64,000 nt of DNA from NCBI RefSeq assembly GCF_032854445.1, contig NC_088301.1, positions 27,264,402-27,328,401 on the forward strand, written 5' to 3'. The translations under genes were made by a program, and so were the position numbers. The stretch comes from Liolophura sinensis (Eukaryota; Mollusca; Polyplacophora; Chitonida; Chitonidae). Under the pieces are notes generated by a model. It saw only the letters and a list, made by a program, of their open reading frames with translations. It did not search any database and was not told the origin of the DNA. Of this stretch, positions 1 to 11,337 are shown piece by piece (the stretch's first letter is position 1; the number at the start of each line of letters is the position of its first letter).

Positions 1-2629
1 TATCTGTTGGGCTGTACAAGAAGTAAGGTTTGGCTTCTTTCTCGGACCAATCACACCCTACTTTACCATCATCTACCAGGACAAACCAGGCTTGGTCGTT
101 TGGACAGCCGCCGTAACTCCGGCTCATGAAGAAGTGGCGATTATAGTCGTTATGTCTGAAAAATGTTTCAGTCGCTCAGTATTGGAGATACTCAAAAACC
201 CTGCTCTCTCATATGACGCAAATATTAAAATGTCAACATTTTGACAAGTGTTTAAGTGATACAACATGTGATATAAACAACATAAGACCAAATGTATATG
301 CGTCGAAAGCAGCGACAACAGTGTGGTATAGTTGAATGAGACATGGTCACACCATGCTGTCTTCCTCGTCGGCCGCACGTGGAAAGTCTGACAGCAACCT
401 GCGGATGGTCCTGGGTGTCCGCTGCACTTTGCCCGGTTTCCTCCAACAATAATGCTGGCCGCTGTTATATAAGTGAAATATTCTTCAGCGCGGCGTAAAA
501 CACCCATCAAATAAATAAATAAAACGTATCACCGGCGAAATCTGGTCTCTTGTCAATTAACCCCATTCTAATTGTTAATGCATATGCATCAATAGTAGCA
601 ACGAGAAACGGTTTAAAAAAAATAGGTAAAAAGAATTTTTAGATGTCACGGGTCTAGAGTTACTCAAAATGCTCTGCTTTCACCATATTTGATAAACATT
701 TACATAAATTGAAATGTTGATGTCAACATTTTAAAATGTTACGCAGCGTAATGTTCGCAGGTTGAAACATAATGTTAGATTATTATATAATATTTATAAT
801 TCGTAAGACTACATTTTGAATTTGACAAAGGATGATGTTAATTATTTTGAGAAATGTAAACCTGACATCACGAAAGCTTTCCCTCTTCTGTAACCACTGT
901 CAAAATGATGGATCTAACGTCATTTAATTCCCGCATACCTACTGTATTTTATGACTAAAATATGTTATGAATATAGCAGACTATATCGTAGATAGTAAAA
1001 CTAGAGCAGCGACCACGATGCGCATGGTAGTCACAGGTAACCAGTCAGCATGGCCTCTGTCAGTTTACCTTAGTTCGAATTTGATTGTAACTCCTCCTGA
1101 CATCATGGCTTAAGCAAAATTAGAACTTTTCCCTCAATCATCACACAGGTTTTCAGTTAGGGTCTATACAGCGCCTCACCTTTCTGTCAATTCCGAAATT
1201 GCTATAATAATATGTAAAAGAAATATAGAATTTCTCTGTGCCTCATACGTTCGAGCATATCACTTTTCGATAAATCTTTCCAATCTTGCTGTCTGGAGCT
1301 CTACTTTAGGGTTCTGACACTCATGTAGACAAGACTAAGTGATGAGGAGTCACAGGGATGGTCAAGCTACAAACCTCACAAATAATGCTATATTCCCGTC
1401 ATTCATGGAGATATACATGCTTGAGTACACTGAAAACTCACCCTTTTATGGAGAAATAGTTGCTGGGTTCTGATGACAGATTTGGGTAAGTGGAAGCCAA
1501 CAGCTTGGCCTTGTCGAAAAAGTTCATCTTCGTTGTTTTGCGTCCGTCAAAGATGAAGTAAGCCTTCTCTTCACCTTTGTTGTAGACAGCGACCTTGACC
1601 TATGCACATATTTGTATAACAGTTTATTTAGTCAAAATGAATTTAAGACGTGAGTGCAGGATGCACATAGTGTTTATGCCCAGTCGTTGATTAAAGCAGT
1701 CTTGTGAAAAGTATAGTGTTTTTTTGCCTACAACTTTTTCAAGCTATAATTTACATTTCCTGTTACAAATATATTACCTCCTGGATGTTGAGGCTGCCCC
1801 ATTTCTCGACCATGGCGGATTTGTAGATCCCATCGAAGGTCTTGCTGAGGTCTTGGGCATTTGCAGCTTTGTCCTCGTTGTAGGCATGGTTACCCTCCCA
1901 TTTGTCGACTACGTTGCCACCATCTCCCTTTGAAACTCTCAACAACATCTGCCACTGGTCTCGCTCTGAACAAGAAGATGTGGAGAAAGATTTTTTCTAA
2001 TGGTGTCATTCTAAATCGACTTTTCTACAAACAGATGGCATCTTTCTTGATCTGTCGGTTTTGCTCGACATCTCAGGCTGTTATAGACTGTTATTACAAA
2101 CTGTTAAGGATATTATTAAAGACTTATTATAAACTATTATTATGCAAGCATTCTTTATTAGAAAACAGCAAACGGCGGTTTTTGCAACGTTTAGAACAAA
2201 TTTTAGTGGACTTCTTTAGCGCTCAAAATATTGTAAAAAGCCTGTATCGTCTCCAACATTCATATTTTAGAATATATGATTTTGTGGAATTTCGTAGTAA
2301 AAATGAAATGTAAACAAATAATTTGAATTTTTTTCTGGACTCTGTTTGTTGTTGCTTTTCATATAATTTTTGCCTTTTTGTACACTTAATATAAAAGTTT
2401 CTCTCAGGTTTTTGTTTAAAATTTTGTTTACGAGCTTCCTTCGTACTTTGCAGATCACATACATGTAGCCGACGATTACGCATTACTTACCCTCTAAGGC
2501 GGTGATTCTTTTGTTCAATGCCTCGATCTTTGTCTTACATCCGGGTGCACAGTACTTCTTGTTGCCACCCGCAGCAGCCGATTGGATGGCCACCATGGCG
2601 ACGGAAAAAGCGACGAGAAAGCCTCTCAT
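1..2629 (-). CDS. Secreted coiled-coil protein, unknown family (partial, runs off left edge)
   Basis: Four coding exons on the minus strand join in one frame: 2629-2491, 1965-1778, 1599-1442 and 122-1 (continuing beyond the window). All borders are GT-AG and the phases are 1, 0 and 2. The start at 2629 is chosen because it opens a clean signal peptide (MRGFLVAFSV..., about residues 1-20) and lies 78 bases after a TATA box; a longer in-frame ATG at 2761 lies upstream of that TATA box. After the signal comes CAPGC and a heptad-rich stretch (about residues 29-55, KTKIEALNKRITALEE), a likely short trimerising or dimerising coil. A globular part follows, with an aromatic YFIFDGRKT segment and a later GGCPNDQAWFVLVDDGKVGC segment with two cysteines. 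The architecture (signal, Cys, coil, globular C-terminus) resembles collectin-like secreted oligomers, but I do not recognise the domain. At least 202 residues are visible. Structure is confident; function is unknown. Confidence 0.8.
355..525 (+). repeat. SINE-1 copy, 5'-truncated
   Basis: Plus-oriented copy of the dominant SINE, ending in the shared 'cggcgtaaaacaccca tcaaataaataaat' type tail. It lies in intron 3 of the left-edge gene. The tRNA-like head is missing. Confidence 0.75.
516..1085 (+). repeat. Unclassified interspersed repeat (family R3), two fragments
   Basis: About 524-680 matches 62945-63125 closely (shared 'ctcttgtcaatt' and 'gcataaatagtagcaa'-like words). About 1000-1080 carries the 'gagcagcgac ... 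gtcagtttacctta' part of the same family. It has no ORF and no tRNA-like promoter that I can see. Confidence 0.5.
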
Positions 2630-2706
2630 GATGACGCGCTGTTGTGTCTTCTTTCTTCGCTGTCCGTAATCTTCTATGAGATATGACTGGTGGTCAACTA
2701 TGGTCA

Positions 2707-2714
2707 CTTTTATA
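2707..2714 (-). promoter_or_regulatory. TATA box of the left-edge secreted-protein gene
   Basis: On the minus strand the sequence reads TATAAAAG, 78 bases before the ATG at 2629. A start site about 30 bases downstream would give a 5'UTR of roughly 50 bases. The same octamer precedes the small secreted gene at 48801. Confidence 0.65.
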
Positions 2715-2761
2715 CAGAATGAAAACAATACACAGTGACAAATGGCGCCACAGAGCTCCAC

Positions 2762-3679
2762 ATCTGTTACGAGTCTAAAGCTATTTTTTTTTCTCTTATG
2801 TTTTCAGCAAAATTATATAACAGTTTAATCGATGACGCTCTCCATTGTTTGTCAAATCTTTCGATCAGCTATACGGGTTAAATGTTAATGTCAGTTAACA
2901 GAGTGTGCAATGGATTATGCAATGTGTATTGGGTCAAATAGCGTTTTAACCGAAGCTCGGCATTTGGAAGTTCCACATCATCGAAGCTTTGAAGACAACG
3001 TTGTAGGCCTACGTGGCGAATTTTGCGGGTTAAAACTGAAACAGGTAGGCCTAGTTCTCATCCAGGAACGGACAAGTGGCTCGTAGGTCTCCTAAATTCA
3101 ATGACTCAACATAAGCATAAAAGAATAACACGGGATGATTTATTTAGCCTTTCGATTGAAGTTTTCTGCCACATGTTCATTCTTGTACATGTATTATATT
3201 GTGATGAAGAATAAACGTGTTGTAACTACCTCCGCATACACGTATCACGTAATGATAACTATATTTGCCCTAGACTACTGGTTCATCAGAAACATGAGAA
3301 AGTAGTATTCAATAGCTGATAACAAATTTCATAGCCATATATTGCCAAGTAGCATGAAAATTATTTAACCATTCGTATACATGTATTGTCATCAGAATTA
3401 CACTTTCTGTATATAACTCAGCTAGATTCTAGCTCTGAAAGAAATCAGGCAGCTGATCGCTTTGTTTGTCAACTATGTACATCATTCGATCAACAGGCCT
3501 CCTACAAATACATGTATAGGAGGTATAAATGACCAATAAACTTTACGACGAACATGCATTAGTCCTTATATAGTTGAAAAATATAGTCAAGCCGAAACCT
3601 CACAGTTCTACCCATATCTGATCATATTATATTGGTAAATGTCACTTGGAAAGCAGTTTTAATTTATAATGTTACATTT

Positions 3680-3690
<11 letters not shown>
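2762..3690. other. Gene-free stretch
   Basis: AT-rich single-copy-looking DNA upstream of the left-edge gene. No exon, RNA gene or repeat was recognised in it. Confidence 0.5.
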
Positions 3691-4340
<650 letters not shown>

Positions 4341-4917
4341 AGTGTTTTGTTCACTTTTCTTTCACTTCCATATTAAATGGATAACTGTTCTCTTCCAATA
4401 GGCAGAGGTTTCTCAAATGTTTCTACTTGTAGGCTACATAGTGAAGTGCCATTCAAGGCACCTGTTGCTATTTTTAGATCAGAGTATTGAAGACTATCAA
4501 TTCGTTTTAATTGAGTATTGCAGACGGACTGATAGGCTATTGCGCCAGTCTGTTTTGGAACAGATTAGAATGCGTTAATGTGTACAGACACAATGATAGG
4601 CTGGCAATTATACGATAAAACCATTCCAAAATATGTAACATACTTGTATGGAAGAAACGTACTCGTGCAGCTGCAATAACTCGTACGTTGCCGAATTAAG
4701 CATGTCGGCGTGTACGTCTTTTTACAACTACAACCAGATTTTCAGCTAAGCAGAGCGTATTGCAACTAAATAAGGTCATCCGAGGAAATCAGATTCGTAT
4801 CTTAATTTAGTATTTGTTTCATTCATATGCAGTCAACACGTTCAACAGAAAACAACTGCCAAGCGTCTTCCCTTAACCCTTGTGTGATACGCCATGCTTT
4901 TGTGTATTTACGTCGCA

Positions 4918-4992
4918 TTATTTATTTATTTGATTGGTGTTTTACGCCGTACTCAAGAATATTTCACTTATACGACGGCGGCCAGCATTATT
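4918..4992 (-). repeat. SINE-1 fragment (3' end)
   Basis: It begins with the TTTA-rich tail and 'gattggtgttttacgccgt' read on plus. It is interrupted just after 'cggccagcattat', about 20 bases before the 50-bp satellite starts. Confidence 0.8.
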
Positions 4993-5014
4993 AAAGCAGG
5001 TTGTTCACAAGCGT

Positions 5015-5514
5015 CACAGTGTAACCACACAGCCCGACATCTTTTGCATATGACCTGGCTATGACACAGTGTAACCACACAGCCCGACATCTTTTGCATA
5101 TGACCTGGCTATGACACAGTGTAACCACACAGCTCGACATCTTTTGCATATGACCTGGCTATGACACAGTGTAACCACATAGCCCGACATCTTTTGCATA
5201 TGACCTGGCTATGACACAGTGTAACCACACAGCCCGACATCTTTTACATATGACCTGGCTATGACACAGTGTAACCACACAGCCCGACATCTCTTGCATA
5301 TGAATTGGCTATGACACAGTGTAACCACACAGCCCGACATCTTTTGCATATGACCTGGCTATGACACAGTGTAACCACACAGCCCGACATCATTTGCATA
5401 TGACCTGGCTATGACACAGTGTAACCACACAGCCCGACATCTTTTGCATATGACCTGGCTATGACACAGTGTAACCACACAGCCCGACATCTTTTGCATA
5501 TGACCTGGCTATGA
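5015..5514. repeat. 50-bp satellite, 10 copies
   Basis: Ten head-to-tail copies of a 50-bp unit starting 'cacagtgtaaccacacagcc' and including 'tttgcatatgacctggc'. Copies start every 50 bases (5015, 5065 ... 5465) with only a few substitutions each, so the array is young or homogenised. There are no spacers and no ORF. Confidence 0.9.
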
Positions 5515-5836
5515 CTTGATTTTGTGGAGAAAATGCTTCATTATTGTCCAGATGATATATCAAAAGCATCGGTCATCTGATGAACTGCTCAGTCATCGAT
5601 GAATGAGCATCCGTTGTTTATTTTATGATCACTAACCATCGGACTTTCTCATTCTGTGACTTTGCTCAATATCACAGCGCATTGAATTAATTATCTTACT
5701 GTAAACTAAAGCATATTTATTATGTGAAAATTCTATTGGGCAAGGTACACATTACTCGTAACTCGTAAATCACTCGTCCCATGTGATGAAGCAGTCCTTG
5801 CTGGCTCAGTCAACTCGATGCTAGTTTCAATGACCA

Positions 5837-6610
5837 GTGGATAACCTCTCAGTGCAGATAAAACTCTTAGATTTTCGGATAACCTATGGAATTCTAAATG
5901 CTCTGCTCTTTCCTTCGGATTTAAGACCATTAAGAGCTGTTATATTCACAGATTCTCTCAGTACTTTACAGTCAATGACGTCATTTAAGTGGACAAATTG
6001 CTACCCTGTCCTGTACGAAGTAGTTTTTCTGTCGTCCTCTCTATTCTTTGCAGGTCTTGACATTTGCTTGGCTTGGGTTCCTGGACATTCTAGGGTGCCT
6101 GGTAATGAACAAGCAGATAAGCTAGCCAAACGGGCCCTAAGGCTGCGTGATGTCACCTCTAATCTCAAACCGACCATATCCGAGGCCCTGAATGAAGTCA
6201 TTATCATTTAAACTATGGCAAACTGAGTGGGATGCTTCAGAGAAGGGTCGTTTTTATCACCCATTTAACCCTGTTGTCAAACTTCATAACAGCCTCCCTT
6301 TCTCCTTTTCTAGGAGAAAAGCAGAAATCTTGTGTTTCCGACTTCGGTCAGGGCATCTCCCAGTTAACACGTACTTAAAAAGATTCACGGTAAGAGATTC
6401 ATATCGGTGTAATGTTAGGCTGAGGAGACCATCCATCATGTTTTACTCGTGTGACCGCAGCACACTGCTCAGAGAAAAATCTTCTTTTCTGACCTTGTAG
6501 ACGTTGGAATTGTTAACCCAACTCTGAAGAGAGTGCTTTGCCCACCGAAAAATGCAAGTTTAGTTTTTAAAGCTGTGAGGAATTATTTATGTAGAATCCA
6601 CAGATTTTAG
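5837..6610 (+). pseudogene. RNase H and C-terminal end of a non-LTR retrotransposon, decayed
   Basis: The first segment (5837-6205) reads an RNase H-like core: AVIFTDSLSTLQS with the first catalytic Asp, then WVPGHSRVPGNEQADKLAKRA, the His/Glu/Asp block typical of the RNase H that follows the reverse transcriptase in I/Jockey-type elements. A frame change near 6195 leads to KLWQTEWDASEKGRFYH and RLRSGHLPVNTYLKR, the usual post-RNase H region. A second frame change near 6485 is needed to reach a stop at 6608-6610. No reverse transcriptase domain was seen upstream, so the copy is 5'-truncated and dead. The family name is uncertain. Confidence 0.75.
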
Positions 6611-6902
6611 GCTACATCATTGTGGTAATAGTTCTCTATGGATTGACTACGGTTGATTAAAGCAGCCTGAATCCCTGAAACACATCTCATTGCCTTGGCG
6701 CAAATAATTCCATGGAATGGAGTCGCCATGTAAACTAATATATGTATATATGTATGTCTCAGTGCAGTGGGCTAAGCCAATACTGTTTTTAAAGTAAGAC
6801 CCGACCCGGGTTTATAAGCTCAGGTTCCCGACTTCGAAATAGGCTCTGTAATAATTAAGCCACCAAAGCTGTTGCTCTCGAGAGAATACATGTAGCTACG
6901 TA

Positions 6903-8640
6903 CAGATGGTGTTGTATATACAAATGGTCCAATCAGAATTAGGCTGTGTCTGATGAACGAGAATGGTCAGATGGTGTTGTACATACAACTAATCCAATCA
7001 GAATTAGGCTGTGTCTGATGAACGAGAATGGTCAGATGGTGTTGTACCCACAACTGGTCCATTCAGAGTTAGGCTGTGTCTGATGAACGAGAATGGTCAG
7101 ATGGTGTTGTACATACAACTAATCCAATCAGAATTAGGCTGTGTCTGATGAACGAGAATGGTCAGATGGTGTTGTACCCACAACTGGTCCAATCAGAATT
7201 AGGCTGTGTCTGATGAACGAGAATGGTCAGATGGTGTTGTACCCACAACTGGTCCATTCAGAGTTAGGCTGTGTCTGATGAACGAGAATGGTCAGATGGT
7301 GTTGTACCCACAACTGGTCCAATCAGAATTAGGCTGTCTGATGAACGAGAATGGTCAGATGGTGTCGTACCCACAACTGGTCCAATCAGAGTTAGGCTGT
7401 GTCTGATGAACGAGAATGGTCAGATGGTGTTGTACCCACAACTGGTCCAATCAGAGTTAGGCTGTGTCTGATGAACGAGAATGGTCAGATGGTGTTGTAC
7501 CCACAACTGGTCCATTCAGGATTAGGCTGTGTCTGATGAACGAGAATGGTCAGATGGTGTTGTACCCATAACTGGTTCAATCAGAATTAGGCTGTGTCTG
7601 ATGAACGAGAATGGTCAGATGGTGTTGTACCCACAACTGGTCCATTCAGAGTTAGGCTGTGTCTGATGAACGAGAATGGTCAGATGGTGTTGTACCCACA
7701 ACTGGTCCAACCAGAGTTAGGCTGTGTCTGATGAACGAGAATGGTCAGATGGTGTTGTACCCACAACTGGTCCAGTCAGAGTTAGGCTGTGTCTGATGAA
7801 CGAGAATGGTCAGATGGTGTTGTACCCACAACTGGTCCATTCAGAGTTAGGCTGTGTCTCATGAACGAGAATGGTCAGATGGTGTTGTACCCACAACTGG
7901 TCCAGTCAGAGTTAGGCTGTGTCTGATGAACGAGAATGGTCAGATGGTGTTGTACCCACAACTGGTCCATTCAGAGTTAGGCTGTGTCTCATGAACGAGA
8001 ATGGTCAGATGGTGTTGTACCCACAACTGGTCCAATCAGAATTAGGCTGTGTCTCATGAACGAGAATGGTCAGATGGTGTTGTACCCACAACTGGTCCAT
8101 TCAGAGTTAGGCTGTGTCTGATGAACGAGAATGGTCAGATGGTGTTGTACCCACAACTGGTCCAACCAGAGTTAGGCTGTGTCTGATGAACGAGAATGGT
8201 CAGATGGTGTTGTACCCACAACTGGTCCATTCAGAGTTAGGCTGTGTCTCATGAACGAGAATGGTCAGATGGTGTTGTACCCACAACTGGTCCAATCAGA
8301 ATTAGGCTGTGTCTCATGAACGAGAATGGTCAGATGGTGTTGTACCCACAACTGGTCCAATCAGAGTTAGGCTGTGTCTGATGAACGAGGATGGTCAGAT
8401 GGTGTTGTACCCACAACTGGTCCAATCAGAATTAGGCTGTGTATGATGAACGAGAATGGTCAGATGGTGTTGTACCCACAACTGGTCCAATCAGAGTTAG
8501 GCTGTGTCTGATGAACGAGAATGGTCAGATGGTATTGTACCCACAACTGGTCCAATCAGAATTAGGCTGTGTCTGATGAACGAGATTGGTCACAACTGGT
8601 CCATTCAAAAGTGGACTTCGTGAACAAGAACGGACAGACG
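6903..8640. repeat. 65-bp satellite, about 26 copies
   Basis: Head-to-tail copies of a 65-bp unit containing 'tgatgaacgagaatggtcag' and 'gttgtacccacaactggtcc'. The first units are more diverged ('gttgtatatacaaa'). One copy near 7331 lacks two bases. Diagnostic variants (attcagag, aatcagaa, gtctcatg) recur in blocks of two to four units, so multi-unit segments were copied. Because 65 is not a multiple of 3, short ORFs appear in several frames; I do not regard them as coding. Confidence 0.92.
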
Positions 8641-8784
8641 ATATTGTTCCTGTGACAGAATTAAGAATTTGACCGAGACACAGACAATGCTCTTCCTATG
8701 CATGTAAAGCATATATGTGAGTGAAAAAGCTAAGCCATTATACATGACGTATATGGATAGCCCGAACAAAGTCGTAAGGCGCAT

Positions 8785-8953
8785 CCTTTCTTCTTCTCCG
8801 GCCGTGCGTGGTAAGTTTGTCAGCAACACTAGGGATGGTCGAGGGTTTCCCTGGGGCTCTTCCCGGTTTCCTCCCACCATAATGCCTGCCTCCGTCGAGT
8901 AAGTAAAATATTCATGAGTACCGCGTAAAACACCAATCAAATAAATAAATATG
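8785..8953 (+). repeat. SINE-1 copy, 5'-truncated
   Basis: Plus-oriented, from 'ctccggccgtgcgtgg' to the 'aaaacaccaatcaaataaat' tail. The tRNA-like head is absent. Confidence 0.8.
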
Positions 8954-8959
8954 CACATC

Positions 8960-10820
8960 GGTCGTGAGGTATATAAGTGAGCTACTGAAACATTTGGAAG
9001 GAATTAATGTAAGCTCTTTAAAGTGAAAGACAGCACCTGACTGAAGTTTATGTCCACTGAAAGATTACCATTTAAAATATCTTAAACCGACATTAATTTT
9101 TTTGTTAAGATTTTTTTCAACTCGGTGAAAGCGTAGTGAAACTCCGTCTTGACACAACTTCAGCACGTCTCCATTGTCGAGAGCAAGGTGACGCCAGGTT
9201 TACTCTAGCTCTCTAACATCGAAGGTATTTTACACTGTAATAGTCTGAGCAGTAGCCTATAGCAGGTAAAATTTGTGGAGTTCGACGATGTAGGCTCAAG
9301 TGAAAGCAGTGCTGATCTAATTATCCCGGGGCGTCAGAGAAAGCACCTCGTCTTTAATAATTTTACTGTATTTTATAAAACAAAACAGAAAAAAACCACT
9401 TGTATGTGAGAAAGGTGAAGGAGCAAAATTTCAGTTCTTCAGTTATAATAAATTTAGAGAAAAAAATTATATCATAAGATTTAATTAATTTTAAGCGTTA
9501 TCAGGTGAGATGCCATCATACTTCCATAAGTCGTGGGCACCCCTAATAAATTTTGCACATACTCTGATATTTTTATTTAGAAACTGCTGACTAAACGCGA
9601 AAATGATCGACAAATTATGTATTTGTGGCAGATGAATGCAATTTGGGCCAAGACGGTGTGCCAGTGTCTGACATCATTTGTGATACCGTCGTTGAACATT
9701 ACACCGCTTGTAAATCAACTCATTTTATGTCTGTGGTGGTCCGTATATGACACAGACCTGTCCCCACAACATTTACTTTGTGAAATGGCCCTTTGGCTAC
9801 ACATAACTAAATCGTCGTAAACGATCTAAAAACGATGTAGTTCTGTGTTATCATATGTCACTTCATGGAGTGAATGGGTACCGTAAAGGCTACGTCACAT
9901 CATAGGCCACGCAGTCTGATAGCAATGTTTTTGATTGGATAAAATTCTCAAGATGGCTGCCTCGACTCACACCAGCCATTTGTGTGTTATTTTCATTTTG
10001 TTCTACATGTCATTTGATGAAATCTCATTAAAATAATGAAGTATGATATTTTTTAGAAAGCTTGAGTACCCTACTTTCGACTGAAATATGTTTTAGTCAG
10101 GCGTTGTCCTTCAAAGGATCGAGATATTGATTTGGGTTGCATGTGGTATATTAAACAGTACTGCATTTATACCTGGACTGTCAGCTATATCACTGGAGGA
10201 AACCGGACAGGAAACCAGTTATCATGATATAGGACAAAGCTATAGGACAAAGATAAATGACGTATAAAGCAGCATTCTCTATACAGCGCGATGTAATTGG
10301 TCAAGCGCATGGTTGTCTCATATCATGATACCCTATAAGGCTTTGCCCAGGCAGCGCTGTAAGACAGGCGGTAAACCCGGATGTGTATTAGATATAAAGT
10401 CAATAAGGATAATCACAAGTTCCATATCTGCCATGCTCATTCTTTTGTATGAATACATTTAGTTTTTTCTTAATAGCTGTTAGCTTATATACCTGAAGAT
10501 ATATATCATGGGTTTGTTTTTGTTTGGTCTTATTATAACAATCAAAAACTGCGTGAGCTATGTAGGTACAAGACGGATGTATCCAACATATTTCACAGAA
10601 ACAACTTCATTTCCGTTTATCGTCGTCATATGACTGAAAAATTGTTGAGCACGACGTTAAACCCCAAGCACTCACTCACTCACTCATTTCCGTTTAAATT
10701 ATTTTTGGAAGGACCTTTAATACTTTGAATAATGTGCTTAGTAGCGATCCGACAAATGACGACATGACATGCTGGGACCCAGTTTTGCATAGGGAAGTTT
10801 TTATAGTCCGTGTTCGTCCT
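8960..10820. other. Gene-free stretch upstream of lipase A
   Basis: No exon was recognised. A 27-codon ORF starting in a good context (aagATGGCTGCC) at about 9953 has no supporting feature. The only repeat seen is the SINE-2 tail at 10612-10690. Confidence 0.45.
10612..10690 (+). repeat. SINE-2 3' end with (CACT)n tail
   Basis: Reads 'cgtcatatgactgaaaaatt' then 'gagcacgacgttaaa' and a short actcactcactcact run. The same tail motif is in the SINE-2 copy at 55853-56000. Confidence 0.7.
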
Positions 10821-10824
10821 GTGC

Positions 10825-10831
10825 ATAAATA
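10825..10831 (+). promoter_or_regulatory. Probable TATA box of lipase A
   Basis: cATAAATAg lies 63 bases before the ATG at 10894, close to the spacing of the TATA-like boxes of lipases B and C. Confidence 0.5.
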
Positions 10832-10893
10832 GATCCCGGCGTTAAGTGGAACGTTAGAGGCGAGTCGGCTGTTTGTGGGAAGTGAAAAACACT

Positions 10894-11258
10894 ATGTCGC
10901 TGCACACAGTTTGCCTCGTACTGACAGTTCTGTGGGCTGCCAGTGTACAAGGTGAGTTGGCATCGTCAAAGCCTCCTGATGTGATCACAAAACTTTACAA
11001 GTAACACAGCTGTGGTACGTATACAGGTGTATGAGAACGCTGTATGCTCGCTAAAACCACTGTATGCAAATCCATCCATCCACAAACCCGCGTGTACTAG
11101 TGATATTTGTAATATTTTAATTGTTACTGTGGATCTGTTAGACCTGTTAGACCTGTCTGTGTGGACACAGACAAGTCTATGTGGATGTCCTTTTGAGTGA
11201 CAATATCACTTATGTGTGACTCGTACAAAGACGTTTTTAGGGCGTAAAGCAAGCTTTG

Positions 11259-11337
<79 letters not shown>

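Noticed and set aside
1861-2313. 150-codon plus-strand ORF
   Set aside because: Antisense to exon 2 of the left-edge gene and running into its intron; no domain.
5015-5514. Possible CRISPR-like direct repeat array
   Set aside because: Units are contiguous with no spacers, in a eukaryotic genome; it is a satellite.
7206-7471. ORFs in the 65-bp satellite
   Set aside because: Produced by the repeat; the frame changes every unit and there is no start context or domain.
9953-10036. 27-codon ORF with good Kozak context (MAASTHTS...)
   Set aside because: Very short, no signal, splice or conservation evidence.
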